Assembly (NCBI RefSeq): GCF_003688995.1
Contig: NZ_PENI01000001.1
Span: forward strand, 124,001-188,000
DNA: 64,000 nucleotides
Direction of reading: 5' to 3'
From: Streptomyces shenzhenensis
Lineage (GTDB): Bacteria; Actinomycetota; Actinomycetes; Streptomycetales; Streptomycetaceae
A program made the position numbers and the translations under genes. How positions within the stretch are numbered: position 1 is the first letter of the stretch; each line of letters begins with the position of its first letter. Below, one piece after another: positions 1 through 8,651 of this stretch. The notes under the pieces were generated by a model that was not told the origin of the DNA, made no database searches, and worked only from the letters and a program-made list of their open reading frames with translations.

Positions 1-707
1 TGCGCCGTACCGCGGACGACGACGACCCGTACGAGCGGGTGGTCGTCGCCAACGCCGACCAGCTCGCCATCGTCACCGCCCTCGCCGACCCCGAGCCCCG
101 CCCCCGGCTGATCGACCGCTGCCTGGTCGCGGCCTACGACGGCGGCCTCGACCCGCTGCTGGTGCTCACCAAGTCGGACCTGGCCCCGCCCGGCAAGCTC
201 CTCGACCTGTACGGCGACCTGGACATCCCGCACGTCGTCACCAGCCGCCTGGAACTGGAGGAGGGGGCCGCGGCGGACCGGGTGCGGGAGCATCTGGCGG
301 ACAAGGTCACCGCGTTCGTCGGCCACTCCGGCGTCGGCAAGACCACACTGGTCAACGCCCTGGTCCCGGAAGACCGCCGGCGCATGACGGGGCACGTCAA
401 CGCGGTGACGGGCCGCGGCAGGCACACCACCACGTCGGCGCTCGCGCTGCCGCTGGGCGACGCGGACGGCTGGGTCGTCGACACCCCGGGGGTGCGCTCC
501 TTCGGCCTCGCCCACATCGACCCGTCCCGCGTGATCCACGCCTTCCCGGACCTGGAGCCAGGCACCGAGGGCTGCCCGCGCGCGTGCAGCCACGACGAAC
601 CGGACTGCGCACTGGACGAATGGGTGACCGAGGGACACGCGGACCCGGCACGCCTGTACTCTTTGCGCCGGTTGCTGGCCACACGGGAACGCAGGGACGG
701 CGACTGA
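1..707 (+). CDS. rsgA: Ribosome small-subunit-dependent GTPase RsgA (5' end cut off by the window)
   Basis: C-terminal 234 residues of a circularly permuted GTPase that checks maturation of the 30S subunit. The motifs run G4 (LTKSDL), then G1 (GHSGVGKTT), then G3 (DTPGVRSF), the order that marks RsgA/YjeQ. A C-terminal zinc knuckle follows (CPRACSHDEPDC). The frame is open back to base 3 and the first in-window ATG is not the real start. The N-terminal OB-fold, about 100 residues in full proteins, lies outside the window. Function is a confident family assignment. Confidence 0.93.
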   Translation, partial: RRTADDDDPYERVVVANADQLAIVTALADPEPRPRLIDRCLVAAYDGGLDPLLVLTKSDLAPPGKLLDLYGDLDIPHVVTSRLELEEGAAADRVREHLADKVTAFVGHSGVGKTTLVNALVPEDRRRMTGHVNAVTGRGRHTTTSALALPLGDADGWVVDTPGVRSFGLAHIDPSRVIHAFPDLEPGTEGCPRACSHDEPDCALDEWVTEGHADPARLYSLRRLLATRERRDGD

Positions 708-783
708 CCTCAGCGGTGTTTGCGGGGGCGCGGGCCTGGCAAGTGCATAATCGCACCGAGCCGGACATACGGGAGGACAGCAC

Positions 784-1107
784 ATGGCGTGGCTGCTGGT
801 CGTCGTGGCCGGATTGCTCGAAACCGGCTTCGCGGTCTGCCTGAAGCTATCGCACGGTTTCACCCGGCTGTGGCCGACCATCGCGTTCGCCTGTTTCGCC
901 CTCGGCAGCTTCGGCCTGCTGACCCTCTCCCTGAAGAAGCTGGACGTGGGTCCCGCCTACGCCGTGTGGACCGGCATCGGCGCCGCGGGCACCGCGATCT
1001 ACGGCATGGTCTTCCTGGGCGACCTGGTGTCGACGCTGAAGATCGTCTCGATCAGCCTGGTCATCATCGGCGTGATCGGCCTCCAACTGTCGGGCTCGTC
1101 CCACTAG
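784..1107 (+). CDS. sugE: Small multidrug resistance (SMR) transporter, SugE/Gdx type
   Basis: A 107-residue protein with four hydrophobic segments, the normal SMR length, acting as a dimer in the membrane. The essential membrane Glu is in helix 1 (LLETGF). The WTGIGAAGTA stretch in helix 3 resembles SugE/Gdx exporters, which export guanidinium and some quaternary ammonium compounds in proton exchange; the substrate is inferred from the family. GGAGGAC lies just before the ATG. A TAG stop at 1105-1107 falls inside the terminal repeat of the element at 1104-1279, so the last residues may have been set by that insertion. A TetR gene lies convergent downstream and could regulate it. Confidence 0.85.
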   Translation: MAWLLVVVAGLLETGFAVCLKLSHGFTRLWPTIAFACFALGSFGLLTLSLKKLDVGPAYAVWTGIGAAGTAIYGMVFLGDLVSTLKIVSISLVIIGVIGLQLSGSSH

Positions 1108-1279
1108 GCCCTGTCGTCAAACTCCCTCCCCCAGCCTCCGGCCGGGAGGTGCCCCCAGCCCCACGACGCCATGCACGCTCCCCCAAGCTCTCGGCTCCGC
1201 TCGACCAGAGGGGGCACCCCCACGACGCCGCAGGGCCCGCCCTCCGGGCGGACGACGGGAGTTTGACGACAGGACCTAG
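1104..1279. repeat. MITE-like inverted-repeat element, about 176 bp
   Basis: The two ends are a 23-bp inverted repeat with one mismatch. The left end starts CTAGGCCCTGTCGTC (1104 on) and the right end is its complement, ending at 1279. Both outer ends read CTAG. There is no ORF inside; the interior has short internal repeats (GGTGCCCCCAG / GGGGGCACCCCCAC). Size, terminal repeats and lack of coding fit a miniature element moved by a transposase elsewhere. CTAG ends would suit an IS630/Tc1-like enzyme that duplicates TA, which is inference. It sits exactly between two convergent genes. Confidence 0.7.
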
Positions 1280-1282
1280 GGT

Positions 1283-1888
1283 TCACACCGGCTGGCGGTG
1301 CAGTGCGTCCCGTACCAGTTCGGCGATCCCGCCCTCCGTGGGCGGCGCGGCCACGCAGGACAGCGCGAGCCGCACCACCAGCTCGCAGGAGCGGGCCAGT
1401 TCGGTGCCGGCCACCCTCACCGCGCCCGGCCCGGTCAGGGCCACCAGCGCCCGGTCGCGCACGATCTGCACGAAGTCGCCGGGCGACGGCAGCGGCCCGT
1501 CCGCGCGGCGCTGCGCCGGCACGGCGGAGGATGACGGCACGGCGGACAGCGTCGGCGCGGGCAGCCGCTCGCTCCAGCAGCCGGTGAGCATGGCGCGCAC
1601 GATCGGATTGTCGCGGGCGAGGGCGGCGGTCCACTCGGCGGTGGCGGTGAGCCGCTCACGCGGTTCGACGCCACCGGCCAGGGCCCGCTCGATCCCGGCG
1701 AGATAGCCGTCGGCCTCCCGGCGCACCAGCGCCCGGGCGAGCCCTTCCTTGCTTCCGAACTCGTTGTAGAGGGTCTGCCGGGACACTCCGGCCGCCGCGG
1801 CCACGTCCACCATCCGCACGGCGGACCACGGCCGCCGCACGAGCGCGGTGTAGGCGGCGTCCAGCAGGGATTCCCGGGCAGCAGGCAT
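1283..1888 (-). CDS. TetR/AcrR family transcriptional regulator
   Basis: A 201-residue repressor-type protein. The N-terminal helix-turn-helix is clear at about residues 8-55, with VDVAAAAGVSRQTLYNEFGSK as the recognition region. The C-terminal half is the divergent ligand/dimer domain. The ATG at 1888 is chosen because AGGGAGGCG lies just upstream; a longer open frame further upstream has no such site. It is convergent with the sugE-type gene and divergent from hisN. Target and ligand are unknown; control of the exporter or of itself is the simplest guess. Confidence 0.85.
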   Translation of the reverse strand: MPAARESLLDAAYTALVRRPWSAVRMVDVAAAAGVSRQTLYNEFGSKEGLARALVRREADGYLAGIERALAGGVEPRERLTATAEWTAALARDNPIVRAMLTGCWSERLPAPTLSAVPSSSAVPAQRRADGPLPSPGDFVQIVRDRALVALTGPGAVRVAGTELARSCELVVRLALSCVAAPPTEGGIAELVRDALHRQPV

Positions 1889-2085
1889 CGTCGCCTCCCT
1901 GGGGTGAGCGGCTCTGCGCCCAGGTTTGACGCGCCTCCCGGCACTGTCAAGAGTTCGCGTAGCGGGTGCGCCTCCCGGGGACGGTTGTGCGCCACCGTCT
2001 CGGCCGAGCCGGGCGCGCCGGGGCGGCGTCCTCGCCCGCGGCCCCCGCTGGCCGCGCCGCGACCGGGCCGGATACGGTGCATCAC

Positions 2086-2886
2086 ATGCCCGACTACCTC
2101 GACGACCTCCGCCTCGCCCACGTCCTCGCGGACGCGGCCGACGCCGCGACAATGTCCCGCTTCAAGGCCCTCGACCTCAAGGTGGAGACCAAGCCGGACA
2201 TGACCCCGGTGAGCGAGGCGGACAAGGCCGCCGAGGAGCTGATCCGCAGCCAGCTCCAGCGCGCCCGGCCCCGGGACGCGGTCCTCGGCGAGGAGTACGG
2301 CATCGAGGGCACCGGGCCCCGCCGCTGGGTGATCGACCCGATCGACGGCACCAAGAACTATGTGCGGGGCGTGCCCGTCTGGGCCACCCTGATCTCGCTG
2401 ACGGAGGCGGGCGAGGGCGGCTACCAGCCGGTCGTCGGGGTGGTCTCCGCACCGGCCCTGGGCCGCCGCTGGTGGGCCGCCAGGGGCCATGGCGCCTTCA
2501 CCGGCCGCAGCCTGTCCTCCGCGGCCCGCATCCACGCCTCGCGCGTCTCCCGGCTGGCGGACGCGTCCTTCGCGTACTCCTCGCTGTCCGGCTGGGAGGA
2601 CCAGGGCCGGCTCGGCGGCTTCCTCGACCTCACCCGCGAGGTCTGGCGCACGCGCGCGTACGGCGATTTCTGGCCCTACATGATGGTCGCCGAGGGGTCG
2701 GTGGACATGTGTGCCGAGCCCGAGCTGTCCCTCTGGGACATGGCGGCGACGGCGATCGTCGTCACGGAGGCCGGCGGCACCTTCACGGGTCTCGACGGCC
2801 GCCCGGGCCCGCACAGCGGCAACGCCGCCGCGTCCAACGGGCTGCTCCACGACGAGTTGCTGGGGTATCTCAACCAGCGCTACTGA
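2086..2886 (+). CDS. hisN: Histidinol-phosphatase, inositol monophosphatase family
   Basis: A 266-residue Mg-dependent phosphatase of the IMPase fold. The metal-binding motifs are in order: GEEYG (about residue 69), IDPIDGTKNYVRG (about 85-97) and WDMAATAIVVTEAGG (about 218-232). This subfamily in Streptomyces supplies the histidinol-phosphate phosphatase step of histidine synthesis; a general IMPase role cannot be excluded from sequence alone. Start ATG 2086 (MPDYLDDL) is the usual N-terminus for the family. No strong ribosome site is visible. It lies near rsgA, as I remember from other streptomycetes. Confidence 0.85.
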   Translation: MPDYLDDLRLAHVLADAADAATMSRFKALDLKVETKPDMTPVSEADKAAEELIRSQLQRARPRDAVLGEEYGIEGTGPRRWVIDPIDGTKNYVRGVPVWATLISLTEAGEGGYQPVVGVVSAPALGRRWWAARGHGAFTGRSLSSAARIHASRVSRLADASFAYSSLSGWEDQGRLGGFLDLTREVWRTRAYGDFWPYMMVAEGSVDMCAEPELSLWDMAATAIVVTEAGGTFTGLDGRPGPHSGNAAASNGLLHDELLGYLNQRY

Positions 2887-3165
2887 GAAACCTGGGCTGC
2901 CTGCGCACGCCCTCGGTCCGCTGCACGCGCCCCCTTGTTGACTCGCGCTTTGCCTGCGACTCTGAAAGTCCCCCCGATTTGTGAATTTGTGAATCCGCGA
3001 ACTATCGATTCGTCGACGTGTCGATCCATCGATGCGCCGGTCCGCCGATCTGCCGGTCCTTCGATCCCGTGATCAGCCGGTCGGCCACTCCGTCGCCAGG
3101 TCACCACGTCGCTCGGTCGGTCCGGATTCCGCCGGAGGATTCTCCCTAGGAGGTGGCTCCATCCC

Positions 3166-3558
3166 ATGCTCGTTCGCGACGCCATGAGCACGGTGGTCCT
3201 CACCATCGGCCCCGCACACACCCTCCGCCAAGCCGCCGCCCTGATGTCCGCCCGCCGCGTGGGCGCCGCGATCGTCCTCGACCCCGACGCCGGCGCCATC
3301 GGCATCCTCACCGAGCGCGACATCCTCAATTCCGTGGGCCTGGGCCAGAACCCGGACACGGAACGCACCCACGCGCACACCACCAACGACGTCGTGTTCG
3401 CCACCCCGACCTGGACGCTGGAGGAGGCGGCCCACGCGATGGCGCACGGCGGATTCCGCCATCTGATCGTCCTGGACCACGGCGAGCCCGCGGGCATCGT
3501 CTCGGTCCGCGACATCATCCGCTGCTGGGCGCCACGGCGGCAGCGGGTGCCGGCCTGA
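3166..3558 (+). CDS. Tandem CBS-domain protein
   Basis: A 130-residue cytosolic protein made of two CBS motifs (about residues 5-60 and 72-125; GILTERDIL and GIVSVRDII end each one). Paired CBS domains form a Bateman module that binds adenosyl nucleotides and senses energy state. No enzymatic domain is attached, so it probably acts on a partner protein or in stress response. A strong ribosome site (TAGGAGGT, 3148-3155) precedes ATG 3166. The 279-bp upstream gap is richer in A+T than its surroundings and probably holds its promoter. Confidence 0.85.
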   Translation: MLVRDAMSTVVLTIGPAHTLRQAAALMSARRVGAAIVLDPDAGAIGILTERDILNSVGLGQNPDTERTHAHTTNDVVFATPTWTLEEAAHAMAHGGFRHLIVLDHGEPAGIVSVRDIIRCWAPRRQRVPA

Positions 3559-3566
3559 CCTGCCAA

Positions 3567-3602
3567 CGGGCCGGAATCCCCGTACCCGAGGAGTCCGGCC
3601 CG
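3567..3602. terminator. Bidirectional hairpin terminator between the CBS gene and katA
   Basis: A 13-bp stem (CGGGCCGGAATCC / GGAGTCCGGCCCG, one mismatch) with a 10-nt loop sits between two convergent genes. There is no U-tract, as is common in streptomycetes. Confidence 0.6.
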
Positions 3603-3631
3603 CGCCACGGCAAGCGGTCCAGTGCTGGTGA

Positions 3632-5083
3632 TCAGCCGCGCAGGGCCTGGACCGCGGCCTCCAGCCGCTTGCCGAAGTCGTCGTCCGCCCGGCGGAAGTT
3701 GCCGATCGCGCGCTCGGCGATGTCGTCCCTCGACACCTTGGCGATGAAGCCCGCCAGATTGCCGATCAGGCGCTCCTTCTCGTCCTCGGACATCAGCCGG
3801 TAGAGGCTGCCGGCCTGCACGAAGTCATCGTCCTCGGCGTACACCGGTGCCGGGTGGTCGCCCGTGCCGCCAGCGACCGCCGTGGCCTGCCACAGCGGCC
3901 GGTCGGTCTGGAACGGGCCACCGAAGCTGTTCGGCTCGTAGTTCTTCGCGCCCTTGTGACGGCCGTCGTAGAGGAAGCCGTCACGGGAGTAGGTGCGCGC
4001 CTCGGTGGCGTGCGGGCGGTTCACCGGCAGGTGGTCGGCGTTGATGCCGACGCGGTAGCGGTGGGCGTCGCCGTACGCGAAGAGGCGGCCCTGGAGCATC
4101 TTGTCCGGGGACGGGCCGATGCCGGGCACGAAGTGCGCGGGGCTGAAGATCGACTGCTCGACCTCGGCGAAGATGTTCTCCGGGTTGCGGTCGAGCTCCA
4201 GCTTGCCGATCTCGATCGGCGGGTAGTCCGCGTGCGGCCAGACCTTGGTCAGGTCGAACGGGTTGAAGCGGTACGCCGCCGCGTCGGCCGCCGGCATGAT
4301 CTGCACCTGCACGGTCCAGCTCGCGAACTCGCCCCGCTCGATGGCCTCGCGCAGATCGCGCTGGTGGGAGTCGGGGTCCTCGCCGGCGAGCCTGTTGGCC
4401 TCGGCCTGGGTCAGGTTCTTGATCCCCTGGTCGGTCTTGAAGTGGTACTTCACCCAGAAGACCTCGCCGGCCTCGTTGTTCCACTGATAGGTGTGCGAGC
4501 CGTAGCCGTTCATGTGGCGGTACGAGGCCGGGATGCCGCGGTCGCCGAACAGCCAGGTCACCTGGTGCGTGGACTCGGGCGACAGCCCCCAGAAGTCCCA
4601 GACGTTGTCCGCCTCCTGCGAGCCGGTGTACGGGTCGCGCTTCTGGGTGTGGATGAAGTCCGGGAACTTGATGGCGTCCTTGATGAAGAACACCGGGGTG
4701 TTGTTGCCGACGAGGTCGTAGTTGCCCTCCTCGGTGTAGAACTTCAGCGCGAAGCCGCGCGGGTCGCGGACCGCGTCCGCGGCGCCCAGGTTGCCGGCCA
4801 CGGTCGAGAAGCGCAGGAAGGTCTCCGTCCGCTTGCCGACCTCGGAGAGGAACCGGGCGCGCGTGTACCGCGTGACATCGGCGGTGACCGTGAAGGTGCC
4901 GTACGCACCGGCGCCCCGCGCGTGCACCACGCGCTCCGGGACGCGCTCGCGGTTGAAGTGGGCCAGCTTCTCCAGCAGCAGCTGGTCCTGGACGAGCACC
5001 GGGCCGCCGACACCCGCGGTCTCGCTGTTCTGGTTGTCGGCAACCGGAGCACCGGCCTCCGTCGTGAGAGGTCCCTGCGTCAC
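3632..5083 (-). CDS. katA: Monofunctional haem catalase
   Basis: A 483-residue clade-3 catalase that decomposes hydrogen peroxide. The catalytic His lies in [11 protein letters not shown] (about residue 54) and the haem-ligand Tyr in [12 protein letters not shown] (about 337). The [16 protein letters not shown] block is typical. GTG 5083 ([14 protein letters not shown]) is chosen because AGGAGG lies 6 nt upstream; the open frame continues to 5155 but lacks a ribosome site there. It is divergent from the Fur-family gene at 5229, the standard arrangement for peroxide-controlled catalase, so CatR/FurA repression is very likely. Confidence 0.95.
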   Translation of the reverse strand: MTQGPLTTEAGAPVADNQNSETAGVGGPVLVQDQLLLEKLAHFNRERVPERVVHARGAGAYGTFTVTADVTRYTRARFLSEVGKRTETFLRFSTVAGNLGAADAVRDPRGFALKFYTEEGNYDLVGNNTPVFFIKDAIKFPDFIHTQKRDPYTGSQEADNVWDFWGLSPESTHQVTWLFGDRGIPASYRHMNGYGSHTYQWNNEAGEVFWVKYHFKTDQGIKNLTQAEANRLAGEDPDSHQRDLREAIERGEFASWTVQVQIMPAADAAAYRFNPFDLTKVWPHADYPPIEIGKLELDRNPENIFAEVEQSIFSPAHFVPGIGPSPDKMLQGRLFAYGDAHRYRVGINADHLPVNRPHATEARTYSRDGFLYDGRHKGAKNYEPNSFGGPFQTDRPLWQATAVAGGTGDHPAPVYAEDDDFVQAGSLYRLMSEDEKERLIGNLAGFIAKVSRDDIAERAIGNFRRADDDFGKRLEAAVQALRG

Positions 5084-5139
5084 GTGCGCCTCCTGCGTCA
5101 CTTTGCACTGATCCTGTCGCTTGGCCAAGGCCGAACTCG

Positions 5140-5167
5140 ATCCTACAATGGACACTGTCTAAGTCAA
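5140..5167 (-). promoter_or_regulatory. Probable katA promoter and Fur-family operator
   Basis: On the minus strand TTGACT (5167-5162) and TAGGAT (5145-5140) are separated by 16 bp. The spacer contains the near-palindrome GACAGTGTC, a candidate repressor site for the divergent Fur-family regulator. The operator part is inferred. Confidence 0.55.
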
Positions 5168-5215
5168 ATGGCGATCCAAAGTCACACCTGTTCGCGACCT
5201 GGTCCCCTCGACTGT

Positions 5216-5229
5216 TAGGCTGGGCTTTA
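5216..5229 (+). promoter_or_regulatory. Probable -10 of furA giving a leaderless mRNA
   Basis: TAGGCT (5216-5221) lies 7 nt before the ATG at 5229, and no ribosome-binding site is present between them. Transcription would begin at or next to the start codon. Mycobacterial furA is reported to behave this way. Confidence 0.45.
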
Positions 5230-5645
5230 TGAGTGACCTTCTGGAACGGCTGCGCGGACGCGGATGGCGGATGACCGCGCAGCGGCGCGTCGTGGCCGAG
5301 GTCCTGGACGGCGAGCACGTCCATCTGACGGCCGACGAGGTCCACGCCCGGGCCGTCACCCGGCTGCCCGAGATCTCCCGCGCGACCGTCTACAACACCC
5401 TCGGGGAGCTGGTCTCGCTCGGCGAGGTACTGGAGGTCGCCACCGACAAGCGGGCCAAGCGCTACGACCCGAACGCCCACCGGCCGCACCACCACCTGGT
5501 GTGCGCCCGCTGCGGCGCGATCCGCGACGTCCACCCGAACGGGAACCCGCTCGCCGATCTCCCCGACTCGGAGCGCTTCGGCTTCGCGGTCTCGGACGTC
5601 GAGGTGACCTACCGCGGGGTGTGCCCGGACTGTGCGAGCGCCTAG
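5229..5645 (+). CDS. furA: Fur-family peroxide-responsive repressor (FurA/CatR type)
   Basis: A 138-residue Fur-family regulator. The winged helix spans about residues 10-80 (TAQRRVVAEVL, ISRATVYNTLGEL). A metal-site His cluster (HRPHHHLVC) is followed by two CxxC pairs (CARC at about 96 and CPDC near the end), the structural zinc site. The divergent catalase gene makes a CatR/FurA role most likely: oxidation of the metal-loaded repressor would derepress katA and itself. ATG 5229 has no ribosome site but a -10 box 7 nt upstream, suggesting a leaderless message. A terminator follows at 5681. Confidence 0.9.
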   Translation: MSDLLERLRGRGWRMTAQRRVVAEVLDGEHVHLTADEVHARAVTRLPEISRATVYNTLGELVSLGEVLEVATDKRAKRYDPNAHRPHHHLVCARCGAIRDVHPNGNPLADLPDSERFGFAVSDVEVTYRGVCPDCASA

Positions 5646-5680
5646 CCGCAGCCCCGCACCCGCCTGACGGCGGCCCGACG

Positions 5681-5711
5681 AGCCCCGGCACCGACGGATG
5701 CCGGGGCTTTG
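5681..5711 (+). terminator. Hairpin terminator after furA
   Basis: A perfect 10-bp stem (AGCCCCGGCA 5681-5690 with TGCCGGGGCT 5699-5708) and a short T-rich tail lie 36 nt after the furA stop codon. Confidence 0.75.
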
Positions 5712-5799
5712 TGCTGCGTACGGGCTTCCTGAATCTGACGGCCCGTCATATGGTCAACGGCGCCCACCAGTCCGTTCCGCACTCCGCGAGGAGACGCCC

Positions 5800-6567
5800 G
5801 TGGGAGAGCCGTATCCGAAACTCCGAGCCACCGATCTGACCCGTACCTTCGGCCGAACCCCCCACACGGTCGACGCCCTCGGCCCCCTCGGCCTCACCGT
5901 CGCCGCCGGCGAGTTCGTCTGCGTCGTCGGCCCCTCCGGCTGCGGCAAGTCCACGCTGCTGCGCATCGCCGCGGGCCTGCTGCGCCCCAGCACGGGCACG
6001 CTGGAGATCCGCACGACGAGCCCGCACCCGGTCGCCATGATCTTCCAGGACTACGGCATCTACGACTGGAAGACGGTCCAGGCGAACGTGCGCTTCGGCC
6101 TGGACGTCCAGCGCGTCCCGCGCCGCGAGGCGAACGCCCGCGCCGCCGACTGGCTGGCCCGGCTGGGCCTCGCGGACTTCGCGCACGCCTACCCTGCGAC
6201 GCTCTCGGGCGGCATGCGCCAGCGCGTGGCGATCGCCCGCGCCCTGGCGGTGGAACCCGAACTGCTGCTCATGGACGAGCCGTTCGCCGCGCTGGACGCC
6301 CAGCTGCGCACCATCCTCCAGGACGAACTGCTGGAGATCACCCAGGCGCTGCACACCACCACCCTGTTCATCACGCACAGCCTGGAGGAGGCGATCGTCC
6401 TCGGCGACCGCGTCCTGGTGATGTCCGCGCGTCCCGGCCGGATCATCGCCGAGCGGCGCCCGCCGTTCCCGCGCCCGCGCACCGGCGGCATCCGCTCGGC
6501 GCCCGCTTTCACGGCCCTCAAGGGCGAGCTGTGGGACCTGCTGCGCAAGGAGGCGGTGCCGGCATGA
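5800..6567 (+). CDS. ABC transporter ATPase, SsuB/TauB type
   Basis: A 255-residue nucleotide-binding subunit. Walker A is GPSGCGKST (about residues 46-54), the signature LSGGMRQR (about 135), Walker B LLLMDEPF (about 157) and the H-loop THS (about 190). The Q-loop motif FQDYGIYDWKTV and the short length fit nitrate/sulfonate/taurine importers. GTG 5800 is chosen because GAGGAG lies 7 nt upstream. It overlaps the permease gene by 4 nt (ATGA), so the two are translationally coupled. The substrate is not evident; an organosulfur, pyrimidine-like or nitrile compound would fit the family. Confidence 0.9.
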   Translation: MGEPYPKLRATDLTRTFGRTPHTVDALGPLGLTVAAGEFVCVVGPSGCGKSTLLRIAAGLLRPSTGTLEIRTTSPHPVAMIFQDYGIYDWKTVQANVRFGLDVQRVPRREANARAADWLARLGLADFAHAYPATLSGGMRQRVAIARALAVEPELLLMDEPFAALDAQLRTILQDELLEITQALHTTTLFITHSLEEAIVLGDRVLVMSARPGRIIAERRPPFPRPRTGGIRSAPAFTALKGELWDLLRKEAVPA

Positions 6568-7424
6568 CGACCGTGCTCCCCGACCGGGCAACGGTCCTGG
6601 TCCGCCGTCCCGGCGTCCGCGAACTGCACCCGGTCGGCGCCCACCGCCGGCGCCGCGCCCTGGAGCTGTCCCTCGCGGTCGCCGTGCCCCTGCTGCTCGT
6701 CCTGCTGTGGCAGCTGGCCGCGAGCCGCGCCTGGATCGACGACCGCGTCTATCCGGCCCCGTCCACGATCCTGGCCGACGGCTGGGACCGGGCGGCGGCC
6801 GGCGAGCTGTGGCCGGACGTGTGGGCGACGCTGCGCCGCGTGCTGGCGGGCTACGCCGTCGGCACCGCGACGGGTTACCTGCTCGGCCTCCTGATGGGGT
6901 CGCTCCCCCTGGTACGGGCGGCCCTGGAACCGCTCCTTGACGCCCTGTACGTCGTGCCGAAGCTGGCCCTGCTCCCCGTCTTCCTGAACATGTTCGGCCT
7001 GGGCGAGGGCCCGCAGGTGGCCCTGGTCGCGGCCACCGTCTTCTTCTTCGTCTGGATCTCCACGATGTCGGCGGTGATCGCCGTCCCGGCCGGCCACCGG
7101 GATGCCGGGCGGGTCTTCGGCGCCTCACCGTGGCAGATGTTCCGCCACGTCCTGCTCCCCGCCTCCCTCCCGTCGGTCCTGGTCGGCGCGCGGATCGCGG
7201 CGGGCGTGGCGGTCCTGGTGATCGTCGCCTCGGAGCAGATCGCCGCGGCGGACGGCCTGGGCCATCTGATCTTCGACTCGCGCGCGCTGTTCCAGAACGA
7301 CGTGATGTTCGTGGGGATCGTCTGCGTGGCCGTGCTCGGGGTGCTCTTCTCCGAGCTGGTCCGGATCGCGGGCCGGCTGCTCACCCCCTGGGCGCCGCGG
7401 GACCGGGGACGGGGGCAGTCATGA
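6564..7424 (+). CDS. ABC transporter permease, SsuC/TauC type
   Basis: A 286-residue integral membrane protein with about six helices. A BPD_transp_1 domain spans roughly residues 100-280, with the EAA-like loop around GASPWQMFRHVLLPASLPSVL that contacts the ATPase. Start and stop overlap both neighbours by 4 nt, so this is the middle gene of a three-gene operon. It would form a homodimer with the upstream ATPase and accept solute from the downstream lipoprotein. The substrate is unknown. Confidence 0.9.
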   Translation: MTTVLPDRATVLVRRPGVRELHPVGAHRRRRALELSLAVAVPLLLVLLWQLAASRAWIDDRVYPAPSTILADGWDRAAAGELWPDVWATLRRVLAGYAVGTATGYLLGLLMGSLPLVRAALEPLLDALYVVPKLALLPVFLNMFGLGEGPQVALVAATVFFFVWISTMSAVIAVPAGHRDAGRVFGASPWQMFRHVLLPASLPSVLVGARIAAGVAVLVIVASEQIAAADGLGHLIFDSRALFQNDVMFVGIVCVAVLGVLFSELVRIAGRLLTPWAPRDRGRGQS

Positions 7425-8572
7425 GGAAACGCCTCGGCCCCGGGCGGGGGACGGCGCTCGCCGTGGTCGCGGCCCTGCTGGCGGCGGCCGGCTGCTCGTC
7501 GGCGCGCTCCGGGGACGCCCCGCCGCGGTCCGGGACGGAACACCGCACGGTCCGCACGGTCGCCGGCTGCGGCACGGCGTCCTGGACCGACCCGGCGGAC
7601 CTCTCCGCCGACCGCGCACCGGCCCGCTGCGCACCGCGGACCCCGGCCGCCCGGCCGCCGGCCCAGCGCCGGAAGCTCACCATCGCCACCGGGACGCTGA
7701 GCGCGGAGTACGCGGCCCCGCTGCACGTCGCCCTGGACAAGGGCGAGTTCACGGCGGACGGGCTGGATGTCACGCTGCGGGTGCTGCCCACGCCGGACGC
7801 GCTGCCGCTGCTGGCCAAGGGCGACATCGACGCCCTCTGGGCGGCTCCGGAGGCGGCCGTGATGAACGGCGTCCGCGGCGGTTTCGACATCAAGTGGGTC
7901 GCGGGCAACTTCTCGCCCGACCCGGAGTCGAAGAGCGGCCTGTGGGTGAAGCTGGCGGACGGCGAGAGCGCGGCGCAGGTCCCGATGGCGGGCCGCACCA
8001 TGGGCACCATGATCGGCAAGGGGTCGGTGATCGCGTACCCGATGCAGCGGGCCCTGGCCCGGCACGGCGGTGGCCTGGACGAGATCCGCTACCAGCAGCT
8101 GGGCTCGGCGGATGTGCTCACGGCCCTGCAGAGCGGCGGCGTGGACTCGGCGTGGCTCCTCGACCCGGTGTGGCGCCGGGTGGACGGGGAGCGGGGCTAT
8201 GCGTTCCTGGGCGGCCAGCCGCTCGGGGAGCCGCTGGGCGGCATGTTGTACGGCCCCTCGCTGCTCCAGGACGACGTGGACGCCGGGGTGGCCCTGCTCC
8301 GGGCCTACATCCGCACGGTCGACACCTACTTCGCCGGCGACTACAAGAAGGATGCGGGGTTCGTCACCTACCTGGCGAAGCTCCTGAAGACGGATGCGGC
8401 GGTCCTGAAGTCGACGCCGTCGCTCCGCATGGACTGGGAGATCAGATCCGGCACCGTCGCCCGCCTCCAGTCCGCCTACCGGGCCCAGGGCGTCACCGAG
8501 GGTGCGGCCCTGCCGGAGTCGAAGACGGTGGACCGCTCGTTGTACGAGGAGGCGGTGGGCCACGCCCCCTGA
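7421..8572 (+). CDS. ABC transporter solute-binding lipoprotein, NMT1/SsuA-like
   Basis: A 383-residue secreted lipoprotein. The signal peptide ends in a lipobox (LLAAAGC, Cys25). About residues 85-330 form a periplasmic-binding fold of the NMT1/SsuA class (KLTIATG, LHVALDKGEFTADGLDV, ALPLLAKGDIDALWAAP). Residues 26-84 are a low-complexity insert with two extra Cys, unusual for the family. The ATG overlaps the permease stop by 4 nt. A strong hairpin terminator follows at 8607. It should capture the substrate for the preceding two subunits. Confidence 0.85.
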   Translation: MRKRLGPGRGTALAVVAALLAAAGCSSARSGDAPPRSGTEHRTVRTVAGCGTASWTDPADLSADRAPARCAPRTPAARPPAQRRKLTIATGTLSAEYAAPLHVALDKGEFTADGLDVTLRVLPTPDALPLLAKGDIDALWAAPEAAVMNGVRGGFDIKWVAGNFSPDPESKSGLWVKLADGESAAQVPMAGRTMGTMIGKGSVIAYPMQRALARHGGGLDEIRYQQLGSADVLTALQSGGVDSAWLLDPVWRRVDGERGYAFLGGQPLGEPLGGMLYGPSLLQDDVDAGVALLRAYIRTVDTYFAGDYKKDAGFVTYLAKLLKTDAAVLKSTPSLRMDWEIRSGTVARLQSAYRAQGVTEGAALPESKTVDRSLYEEAVGHAP

Positions 8573-8606
8573 AGCGCCGCCCTGCTGCCCGTTCGCCGGG
8601 CATACG

Positions 8607-8645
8607 CCGAGGGCCGGAGTCCCTTGCCTGGACTCCGGCCCTCGG
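8607..8645. terminator. Strong bidirectional terminator (ABC operon and tRNA-fMet)
   Basis: A 16-bp perfect stem (CCGAGGGCCGGAGTCC / GGACTCCGGCCCTCGG) lies between the end of the ABC operon (plus) and the 3' end of the tRNA (minus). A short T run follows on the plus strand. Confidence 0.8.
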
Positions 8646-8651
8646 TTTCAG

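Noticed and set aside
719..783. Guanidine riboswitch before the SugE-type gene
   Set aside because: The leader is too short and the conserved motifs of guanidine I, II and III riboswitches are not recognised; only a GTGC/GCAC mini-hairpin and a CATAAT box are visible.
3854..5218. 454-codon plus-strand frame opposite katA
   Set aside because: It is antisense to a clear catalase gene; the translation is low-complexity Val/Gly/Arg sequence typical of GC-rich shadow frames.
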